DNA of 37,690 nt from an uncultured Prevotellaceae bacterium. GTDB taxonomy: Bacteria > Bacteroidota > Bacteroidia > Bacteroidales > Bacteroidaceae. The position numbers and the translations under genes were made by a program. Under the pieces are notes generated by a model, which was not told the DNA's origin, did not search any database, and saw nothing but the letters and a program-made list of their open reading frames with translations. The stretch lies in NCBI GenBank assembly GCA_947168045.1, contig CAMVKN010000036.1, positions 1-37,690 on the forward strand, in the 5' to 3' direction. Within the stretch, counting starts at the first letter, position 1; each line of letters begins with the position of its first letter. This document shows positions 31,437 through 37,690 of the stretch, piece after piece.

Positions 31437-31862
31437 ATGGATTTAATACAAGAGCATAACAAGAAGTACGACTTCTTCCACGACATCACAGGTGAAGCCA
31501 TGCGCGTTCACCGCAAGTACCATCCCGGATTACTCGAATCGGCCTACGAGGCCGCCTTGAAATACCTGCTGGAGCAGAAGGGCTACACTGTGGAGCGTCA
31601 GAAATTCCTGCCCATCTACTGGGATGACGTGAAACTCGACCAAGACTACCGCATGGACCTCGTGGTCAACGGCAACATTATCCTGGAGCTGAAGGCGGTG
31701 AAGCACATTGACACCCCACATCGTTTACAACTGTGGAATTATATGCGTCTGACGCATCAGCCATACGGTATGCTTATCAACTTTGGCGGTGACAGGCTCT
31801 TCTCCGAATGGTACGAATTCATTCCTGCCACCGAGGAGATAGAGAAAATCCGTCTCTTCTAA
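31437..31862 (+). CDS. GxxExxY protein (PD-(D/E)XK nuclease-like)
   Basis: The 141-residue protein has the family motif GLLESAYEAAL and a PD-(D/E)XK-type core: DYRMDLVVNGNIILELKAVKHID with the Asp, Glu and Lys in the expected spacing. From memory, GxxExxY proteins are widespread, often near surface polysaccharide genes or in mobile DNA, and no role is established. Here it sits between two fimbrial lipoprotein genes in the same direction, with gaps of about 55 bases on each side. Its cytoplasmic nature contrasts with its secreted neighbours. Confidence 0.85.
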   Translation: MDLIQEHNKKYDFFHDITGEAMRVHRKYHPGLLESAYEAALKYLLEQKGYTVERQKFLPIYWDDVKLDQDYRMDLVVNGNIILELKAVKHIDTPHRLQLWNYMRLTHQPYGMLINFGGDRLFSEWYEFIPATEEIEKIRLF

Positions 31863-31880
31863 ATCATTATGATGAATTTC

Positions 31881-31896
31881 TCCGCCGACAGGCGGA
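31881..31896. repeat. Small hairpin before the fimbrillin-like gene
   Basis: TCCGCC and GGCGGA are perfect arms around GACA, 20 bases upstream of the next ATG. Confidence 0.4.
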
Positions 31897-31915
31897 CTAA
31901 AGGAAAGAAAAGACA

Positions 31916-33229
31916 ATGAAGAAGATATTGACATTAACAATGGCTGCCGCGATGATGGCGGCATGCAGCAAGGACGCTACCGAGGAGATGCTGGGTGGCG
32001 AGAGTGGTAACGGTGCGGCAAAGAATGCCCTCCTCCAAGTAACCACCCGCGGCACAGGCGATGCCGACGCCGCCACCGTCAGCTACCCCGTGCAGGTCTA
32101 TGTCTTTCAGAATGACATCTGCCGCGCCGTGCAGACCATCGGCGATGCAGGGCAGACGCTGAACATTGCGCTCACTGAGGGAACCTACTCCGTCTATGCC
32201 GTCGGCGGAGCCAGCAGCACCGACTACAACCTGCCCACTATGGACGATGCAACCACCACCACGGCCATCACCCTGAAGGACGGCAAGGCACTGACCGACC
32301 TCATGGCAGCCACCGCCACGGCTACCCTTGTGGATGGTGGCACGAACACCGTGACGCTGGGACTCGCCCGCAAGGTGATGATGATACAGGACATCGAAAT
32401 AAAGAAGATACCTACCGCGGCGACAGCGGTCTCAGTGACCTTCGCCCCCATCTGGCAGTCCCTCACTGTGGGCGGTGGTTTTGCCACCGCCGGCGCAAGC
32501 AACACCATAACCTTGACCCGGCAGGCGGATGGCCGCACATGGACGAGCGCGGCCTCTGCCTACCTCCTCCCGCCCAGCAATCAGCCCGCCAGCGTATCAG
32601 TGAACATCACCATCGGCGGAGCCACCAAGACCTACACCTACAGCACCAGTGACCAGTTGGAGGCCGGCTATAAGATCAACATCGACGGCACCTACACCGA
32701 GGCCGTCGGCGTCGCCCTCACGGGAACCATCACCGGAGCCACCTGGCTCGGCGAGCGCACCATCAGCTTCTCCTTCAACGAAAGTTCAGTGGTCGGCGGT
32801 ACCACCGCCGACAATGACGACAATAACGACGCCCCCACCTGGCTCCCCGCCGCCGGCTCCACCTACCAGGGCTGCTACGTCCTCGCCGCTGACGTCGCCG
32901 ACGACGGCCAGAGCGCAGAGCTCACGCTGATGTCGCCCAGCGAAGCGACGTGCGTGGGCACCGAGGCCGCCGTCACTGCCGCACTCGCCACCCTCGCCAC
33001 CGCCGCCGTCTCCGGCTGGGAGATGCCCACGAAGTCGCAGATGCAGCTCGTCGAGGCGAAACTCCTCTCCGACGACGCCAGTCTCAGCGAAGCGTTCTAC
33101 CTCTTCCGCAAGAGCGACAACGGCATCGGCTACCACAAACTCGGCGGCACGTCATGGGCCACCGTCCCCAACACCACCACCGCCTACCGCCTGCGCCCCG
33201 TCGCCGTGGTGACGGTCGCCAAGGAATGA
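31916..33229 (+). CDS. Fimbrillin-like lipoprotein
   Basis: The 437-residue protein has a lipoprotein signal (MKKILTLTMAAAMMAACSKD, Cys 17) and a Thr/Ala-rich beta-strand body. Segments such as VYVFQNDICRAVQTI, LTEGTYSVYAVGGAS and LGLARKVMMIQDIEIKKI resemble fimbrillin/Mfa-type subunits. The C-terminal part (STYQGCYVLAAD ... GWEMPTKSQMQLVEAKLL ... YRLRPVAVV) resembles the surface-exposed end seen in FISUMP-like modules. It is likely a pilus subunit or tip protein that works with the Mfa2-like protein. Base composition is very GC-rich in the second half. Confidence 0.75.
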   Translation: MKKILTLTMAAAMMAACSKDATEEMLGGESGNGAAKNALLQVTTRGTGDADAATVSYPVQVYVFQNDICRAVQTIGDAGQTLNIALTEGTYSVYAVGGASSTDYNLPTMDDATTTTAITLKDGKALTDLMAATATATLVDGGTNTVTLGLARKVMMIQDIEIKKIPTAATAVSVTFAPIWQSLTVGGGFATAGASNTITLTRQADGRTWTSAASAYLLPPSNQPASVSVNITIGGATKTYTYSTSDQLEAGYKINIDGTYTEAVGVALTGTITGATWLGERTISFSFNESSVVGGTTADNDDNNDAPTWLPAAGSTYQGCYVLAADVADDGQSAELTLMSPSEATCVGTEAAVTAALATLATAAVSGWEMPTKSQMQLVEAKLLSDDASLSEAFYLFRKSDNGIGYHKLGGTSWATVPNTTTAYRLRPVAVVTVAKE

Positions 33230-33236
33230 TAATTAG

Positions 33237-33293
33237 GTCTACGGACTCCAAGGACTCAAAGGACTGTCCTTAAAGTCCGAAAAGTCCGTAGAC
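33237..33293. terminator. Hairpin built of GGACT nonamers after the fimbrillin-like gene
   Basis: GTCTACGGACT (33237-33247) pairs perfectly with AGTCCGTAGAC (33283-33293). Between them GGACT and AGTCC recur every nine bases, so shorter nested pairs are possible. It starts eight bases after the stop and could act as a terminator without a T tail. Confidence 0.55.
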
Positions 33294-33345
33294 TGAAATT
33301 CCCCCGGCGGCCACAAAGAAGAATACAAAGAGATAAGAACAGCAA

Positions 33346-33411
33346 ATGACAGCGACACCGAACATACAGACAGCATCATCCTCCGCACGGCACGGAGCTG
33401 GGCAGGGGATG
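33346..33411 (+). repeat. Conserved flank 3' of the second toxin gene
   Basis: This is the counterpart of 29159-29260. It starts ATGACAGCGACACCGAACAT and includes CTCCGCACGGCACGGAG, itself a 5-base-arm hairpin, and GCAGGGG. The frame MTATPNIQTASSSARHG...MRAWLLTL resembles the start of a signal peptide and runs into the toxin's 3' end. Confidence 0.55.
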
Positions 33412-33423
33412 AGGGCGTGGCTG

Positions 33424-33831
33424 TTAACGCTGAATCAAGGCTGCGAAGTCACTCAGCGAGATGACATCGACGTAAGGGAAAGGCGTCTGCCGCAGCACGT
33501 CATAGTGGCGGTCGTTGGTGACAACATATCTGGCTCCGGCTGCAATGGCACAGTCCACAAACTTGTTGTCGTCAGGGTCGGCCTTAATCATTTCAAAATG
33601 ATAGTAGGGCGTGACGAGTTCCGCGAAGGGACTGTTGACAATGGTCTTCACAATCAGCTCCGCCGTATCATAGTCCGTCAGCCGCTGCAGAATCTCCACA
33701 TACTCCTCCAGAATTTCCGTAGAGACGCAGAGCACATGCTCGCCTCTTACCAGCGATTCCCACACCTTGCGATAACGGCTCTGGCGCGGAATGCTCTGAA
33801 TAAGACAGTTGGTATCAAGAACTATCTTCAT
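33424..33831 (-). CDS. PIN-domain putative toxin (COG1569-like)
   Basis: The 135-residue protein has the PIN pattern MKIVLDTNCLIQSI with the first Asp, VSTEILEEYVEIL with a conserved Glu, DPDDNKFVDCAIAAGARYVV with the central acids and TNDRHYDVL. It differs from the toxin at 29297 in length of segments and motif wording, so it is a separate PIN subfamily. It should be an RNA-cleaving toxin held in check by the upstream antitoxin. The ATG lies nine bases after the antitoxin stop. Confidence 0.85.
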   Translation of the reverse strand: MKIVLDTNCLIQSIPRQSRYRKVWESLVRGEHVLCVSTEILEEYVEILQRLTDYDTAELIVKTIVNSPFAELVTPYYHFEMIKADPDDNKFVDCAIAAGARYVVTNDRHYDVLRQTPFPYVDVISLSDFAALIQR

Positions 33832-33840
33832 CCTCTTGGC

Positions 33841-34056
33841 CTATTTCAGTTGATGAAGGTCCATCTCGTTGATTTCATCCAGCCGCTTCTGGTCGAGCGC
33901 ACCCGATTCCCACAAGTCGTCCAGGCGTTCCTCCATCCGTTTGGAATAGTGGCGATAGAGAACGTCCTTCAGTTCCTCAAGCCCGCTTTGACGCTTGTCA
34001 AGGGCAAACATCTGGAGCAGATGTATCTGCAAAGGGTTGAATACAGTTGCTGTCAT
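33841..34056 (-). CDS. Antitoxin partner of the COG1569-like toxin
   Basis: The 71-residue protein starts MTATVFNPLQIHLLQMFALD and continues LEELKDVLYRHYSKRMEERL-DDLWESGALDQKRLDEI. From memory, small antitoxins with an N-terminal FNPxQxxLLxM segment and an EExDxLWDSGE-like tail accompany COG1569 PIN toxins in Bacteroidota. The palindrome and promoter just upstream suggest autoregulation. The protein is unrelated by eye to the other antitoxin in this window. Confidence 0.8.
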   Translation of the reverse strand: MTATVFNPLQIHLLQMFALDKRQSGLEELKDVLYRHYSKRMEERLDDLWESGALDQKRLDEINEMDLHQLK

Positions 34057-34059
34057 AAT

Positions 34060-34092
34060 CCTAACATGTTTGGGTTTACGGCTGCAAAGATA
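34060..34092 (-). promoter_or_regulatory. Promoter and palindrome of the second toxin-antitoxin operon
   Basis: TATCTTTG (34092-34085) is the -7 element and CCAAACATGTTAGG (34073-34060) the near-palindrome before the ATG at 34056. Spacing from box to ATG is identical to the first module. Confidence 0.75.
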
Positions 34093-34144
34093 AACAAAAT
34101 ATCCGAATAAAACATTAATAATAACATAAAAAAACCGTAACACA

Positions 34145-34915
34145 ATGGAACAACTCCCAATCCTCGTAGAGGACCTCGCAATCCGCGACCTCAGCAACGC
34201 AGTGTGCGTAGCCACCTGCAAGTTTACTAACGACCAGTTCGCCGCCGCCTTCGACCCCGACGAGAACCCCGCACCGGCCAAGCTCGCACGGCAGATGACC
34301 TCCTTCGGCCAGGCCTACCAGCAGCTCGACGCCGCCTACGCCATCCAGCAGAAGCGCGCCGAGACCGCCGACATCGCCACCCTCGACCAGGAGGGCGACT
34401 CGCTCGTCACCGCCCTGCGCGCCATGCTCGACGCCGCCCTGCGCATGGCCTTCGACCCACAGCGCCAGCAGCAGGGACAGTACCTCAATGAGATGGTGCG
34501 CAAGTACCGCATCGACACCCAGGAGAACATGATCTCCGAGTGGAGCAAGGTCGAGCAGCTCACCGGCGAGTACCAGGCCGACGCACAGGCACGCCAGTAC
34601 GGCCAGCAGCTCGGCATCGACGCACTCATGCAGCGGCTGGCACAGATAGCCGCCGACATCCGCCAGCTCATGAGCCAGCGCAGCGCAGCCACACCCGACC
34701 AGGGCGCCATGAAGCAGGCCCGGCTGGCCATCTACCCCGAGTACCGCACCCTCATCTACCTGCTCAACGCCTTCTGCGCCACCAGCGACGAGCCCGAGCG
34801 CTACGCCGCACTCATCCGGGCACTCAACGACAACATCGACTACACCCGCCGCCACGCCATGCACCGCAAGCAGAAGTCCGACGAACCACAGCCCGACGGC
34901 GCCGACAAGGAATGA
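34145..34915 (+). CDS. DUF6261-like helical protein
   Basis: The 256-residue protein is nearly all helical and rich in Gln and Ala (FGQAYQQLDAAYAIQQKRAE, LMQRLAQIAADIRQLMSQRS, LIYLLNAFCATSDEPERYAALI). It has no signal peptide. It resembles from memory Bacteroidota proteins labelled DUF6261, found next to large surface-protein genes; function unknown. Its leader shares AATAATAACATAAAAAA with the leader of the 30178 gene. The GC-rich third positions match the surrounding locus. The next gene begins 37 bases later and could share its transcript. Confidence 0.75.
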   Translation: MEQLPILVEDLAIRDLSNAVCVATCKFTNDQFAAAFDPDENPAPAKLARQMTSFGQAYQQLDAAYAIQQKRAETADIATLDQEGDSLVTALRAMLDAALRMAFDPQRQQQGQYLNEMVRKYRIDTQENMISEWSKVEQLTGEYQADAQARQYGQQLGIDALMQRLAQIAADIRQLMSQRSAATPDQGAMKQARLAIYPEYRTLIYLLNAFCATSDEPERYAALIRALNDNIDYTRRHAMHRKQKSDEPQPDGADKE

Positions 34916-34952
34916 TTGACAACAACAAATAAACATTATACATTATATTATT

Positions 34953-37690
34953 ATGATACACAACATCAGCAGATTCATCGCTGCCCTCGCAATCATCCTG
35001 CTCACCGCGCAGGGGGCGGGAGCGACGGAGACATCCACCATCACCGTGGGCGGCACGGACTACACGCTATTCACGGGCTTTACGGCCACGGGCGGAAACG
35101 GCACGAACTATGCTAAACTTGTGGACGGCAATACCTCCACCGATTGGAATGCGTGGAAAAGTGACGGTGAGGAAACACTTGATTTCAACGGTGGCACGGA
35201 AGACCCCGCATTTGTGGAGTTCCATGCCGATGAGCCTATCGTTCCGAAGGGCTACGTCCTGACCTGCTACGATGAGGACGCAGGTTTTTGGAAACCCGTG
35301 GAGTGGGCGCTCAAGGCGAAACTGAACGAGGGCGACGGATGGACGACCATTCATTCCTCCAACACAACGCTTGGTCAGGGAAAGACATTCGAGATTGCCT
35401 GCACCAACGACGGCAACAATGAGTATCAGTATTTCCGATTTGAGGTTTACGAAGTCGGCACACCGGAGATAGTGGACTTGGACGAATTGCAGTTCTACGG
35501 TTTACTGCCGGCTTACACGCATCTTACTGTCAAAGCCGCAACCTGTATGGCAACAGGCATCAAGCAGGATTGCTACCGCCGCAACAGTGACGGCAAGTAT
35601 TTCACCGACAATACGGGCGAGACGGAACTTCAAGAGTCTGATGTCATAGCCCCGATTATTCCCCACACGGGCGAACACCACGAGGCTACGGACGTGAACA
35701 TCGAGTATTGGCAGTGCTCCATGTGCGGCAAATACTTCAGCGACTCTGGCTACACCACGGAGATAACCGAGGAGCAGACCAAGATTTACCGCACCATCAC
35801 GATTGACGGCAGCATCAGCGGTCTTGTCACATGTTATGATTCATCGACACTTGCCGGTGAAACAGTGTCTCTTTACGTCAGCGACTTGATTGATGCCTCG
35901 ACATTGAAAGTAAATAATGGTGCAGTTGAACTGACTGCTGTGAACGACATCCTATACACATTTACGATGCCGGCGGCTGATGTGACCGTGACGGCAGAAG
36001 TCGCACAAAGCAATGCTGACGGCGATGTACTGACCGGCTCGGTAAGACATACCGTTACCATTACCAACGGAGCAAGCATCACTCTCAGCGACGCCACCAT
36101 CACAGGCAGCATAGTCTGCGAGGGTTCGGCGACAATCACCCTCGTTGGCACGAACAGCGTGAGCGGTGCAATGTATAAGGCGGGTATACAGATTGGCGGC
36201 AGCGGCACTACGCTCACCATCAACGGCGACGGCACGCTGACGGCAAACGGCGGTAGCCAGAGCGCAGGCATCGGACTTAGCAGAATATGGAATTATGACA
36301 GCAATGTCACTAGCGGCGATATTGTCATTGAAGGCGGAACTATCACGGCAACCGGCGGCGAATGGGGTGCAGGAATCGGAACGGGCATTATAAAAAACAC
36401 CAATAACGACAACTCAACCTCTGTACAATTCGGCAATGTCACCATTAAAGGCGGAACTGTTACGGCAACAGGCGGTGATTCAGGAGACGGAATCGGTAAG
36501 GGATATTCTTATCCCGGCCCTGCCATCACGTTTGGCACGGTTACGATTTACGACGGCATCGACAAGGTGGATGCATCGAGCATTAAGAACTTCGCCAGCG
36601 TGGTCTATATGAGCGGCGAGAGCAATGTGACCGCCAGCAAGACCGACTACTTCACTATCATTGAGAACGGCGACCGTCGAATCATCGTGAAGAAATTCAC
36701 TCCCACCATTGCCGATGTTCCCGACCAGACCTACACGGGCAGCGAGATTACCCCAGAGCCGCTTGTATTGGCCGGCTCGCTCAGCCTCACCAAAGGCACG
36801 GACTACGTTTATTCCTACACGGACAACACCAATGTCGGCACGGCAACCGTCACCGTCACCTTCCAAGGCGACTACGAATCGCTGGGCAGTGTGGAGAAGG
36901 AGTTTACCATCGTATGGTCTGAGACCGACACCGATGAGTACACCATACACAATGCCGCAGAGTGGAACGTATTCTGCGACTGCCTCAACGACAACGACAC
37001 CTACAACCGCTTCAGCGGCAAGACCGTCCAGCTCGGCGACGACATCACCGTCACCCGCATGGCCGGCGGCGACGGCCACGAGTTCACCGGCACCTTCGAC
37101 GGCGGCGGCCACACGCTGACCGTCAACTATGCCAACACGGACAACAACACAAGGACGGCTCCGTTCAGTTATGTGGACGGCGCAACGATACAGAACCTGA
37201 TTGTCGGCGGCACCATCAGCGGCGACCACTACCGCGCAGCGGGCATCATCGGCGAGACAGTCAACACCACAAGCCATATCACCAACTGCGTCAGCAACGT
37301 TGACATCAGCAGCGACCGCTACACAGGCGGCTTCAGCATAGGCGGCAACGTCGAGATAGAGGGCTGCGTGTTCAACGGCAAGATAAAAGGCACTACATAC
37401 AGCGGCGGCTTCATAGGATACAGCTACAGCGCACAGGTGATTAAGAACTCGCTCTTCGCCCCGCAGGACGGCTCCAGCATCAGCGGCGGCACGTTCTACT
37501 ACAATGGCGGTGGCGACGTCGCCCCCGTCAACAGCTACTACACCCAGTCCTTCGGCACCGCCCAGGGCAAGCAGGCGCACACCGTCTCGGCAGGCGATAA
37601 CGTCACCATCGAGGCCATCGCCCTCATCGGCACGGCGACCCAGTACACCGTCAGCGGCATCACCGCCTACAGCGGCGGAGGACTGCAGCG
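34953..37690 (+). CDS. Large secreted surface protein, 3' end outside the window
   Basis: The frame is open for 912 codons from ATG 34953 to the window end. A signal peptide (FIAALAIILLTAQGAGA) is followed by a discoidin-like domain (about 30-185: KLVDGNTSTDWNAW ... YFRFEVYEVG). Next come two related Cys segments ending in GKYFTD and C-x2-CGKYFSD (about 200-280). A right-handed beta-helix-like region follows, with repeated EGGTITATGG / KGGTVTATGG turns (about 350-520), and then a strand-rich Ig-like domain (about 580-650). The end shows GLUG-like repeats (FDGGGHTLTV, YTGGFSIGG, YSGGFIGYS). It is probably a cell-surface adhesin or glycan-binding protein exported to the surface. Confidence 0.85.
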   Translation, partial: MIHNISRFIAALAIILLTAQGAGATETSTITVGGTDYTLFTGFTATGGNGTNYAKLVDGNTSTDWNAWKSDGEETLDFNGGTEDPAFVEFHADEPIVPKGYVLTCYDEDAGFWKPVEWALKAKLNEGDGWTTIHSSNTTLGQGKTFEIACTNDGNNEYQYFRFEVYEVGTPEIVDLDELQFYGLLPAYTHLTVKAATCMATGIKQDCYRRNSDGKYFTDNTGETELQESDVIAPIIPHTGEHHEATDVNIEYWQCSMCGKYFSDSGYTTEITEEQTKIYRTITIDGSISGLVTCYDSSTLAGETVSLYVSDLIDASTLKVNNGAVELTAVNDILYTFTMPAADVTVTAEVAQSNADGDVLTGSVRHTVTITNGASITLSDATITGSIVCEGSATITLVGTNSVSGAMYKAGIQIGGSGTTLTINGDGTLTANGGSQSAGIGLSRIWNYDSNVTSGDIVIEGGTITATGGEWGAGIGTGIIKNTNNDNSTSVQFGNVTIKGGTVTATGGDSGDGIGKGYSYPGPAITFGTVTIYDGIDKVDASSIKNFASVVYMSGESNVTASKTDYFTIIENGDRRIIVKKFTPTIADVPDQTYTGSEITPEPLVLAGSLSLTKGTDYVYSYTDNTNVGTATVTVTFQGDYESLGSVEKEFTIVWSETDTDEYTIHNAAEWNVFCDCLNDNDTYNRFSGKTVQLGDDITVTRMAGGDGHEFTGTFDGGGHTLTVNYANTDNNTRTAPFSYVDGATIQNLIVGGTISGDHYRAAGIIGETVNTTSHITNCVSNVDISSDRYTGGFSIGGNVEIEGCVFNGKIKGTTYSGGFIGYSYSAQVIKNSLFAPQDGSSISGGTFYYNGGGDVAPVNSYYTQSFGTAQGKQAHTVSAGDNVTIEAIALIGTATQYTVSGITAYSGGGLQ

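Noticed and set aside
33346..34110. Long plus-strand frame across the second toxin-antitoxin module
   Set aside because: Same reason as for the first module: the minus-strand products match a toxin-antitoxin pair, and the plus frame has no recognisable domain beyond its first 30 residues.
1..37690. tRNA or rRNA genes
   Set aside because: No cloverleaf-like sequence with conserved GGTTCGAATCC-type arms or rRNA segment was noticed while reading either strand; a dedicated scan was not possible.

Overview
The window reads as chromosome of a Bacteroidota bacterium, most likely a Prevotella-like member of Bacteroidales. Supporting signs are the many TAnnTTTG -7 promoter elements (often with TTTG about 19 bases upstream), a DUF4271 gene before hemD, an IspG with an extra middle segment, Mfa2/FimB-type fimbrial lipoproteins, DUF6261, a GH115/GH16 pair, and GC-rich core genes with occasional GTG/TTG starts. 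The genus is inferred.

Layout. (1) 1-3870 is an AT-rich accessory block: one gene with an uncertain start, then a tight run of unknown genes ending in a stand-alone ABC/OLD-type AAA ATPase, then a DUF6140-like small gene. (2) 3855-5599 is a partly decayed cluster of small genes, with in-frame stops and frameshifts, probably left by a mobile element. (3) 5600-11167 holds a GH115 glucuronidase, a D,D-carboxypeptidase lipoprotein, a GH16 glucanase and DusB. (4) 11289-20976 is housekeeping: a conserved unknown, rpoN, a PAP2-like membrane protein, purE, ispG, metK, DUF4271, hemD, rnpA, and yidD-tyrS on the opposite strand. (5) 21089-27640 is a trp operon, trpB-E-G-D-C-A. Its leader has three consecutive Trp codons and an attenuator-type terminator. 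trpF is missing from its usual place between trpC and trpA. (6) 27653-29147 has a membrane-anchored AraC-type regulator divergent from a 41-residue membrane peptide. The shared control region carries three copies of a GTCACAYCTYTT box. (7) 29159-37690 is a surface/fimbrial locus interrupted by two toxin-antitoxin modules on the minus strand. The two modules belong to different families yet share a 36-base leader (33/36 identical) with the same palindrome, and similar sequence lies beyond their 3' ends. The window ends inside a large secreted surface protein.

The most unusual theme is that short, unrelated repeats sit at gene junctions and inside essential genes without breaking the reading frame. 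They include a 9-base unit with constant CCCAG and variable bases (in trpE and in place of trpF), a 33-base palindrome-bearing element in inverted orientation at trpB/trpE, a 30-base unit that encodes the GH16 signal-peptide region, an AACTCTC composite in ispG, AGTTAGG heptamers that hold both a stop codon and the rpoN start codon, and a roughly 15-base repeat that holds the rpoN stop codon and abuts the next start. All family assignments come from reading the translated sequence; no database search was possible.
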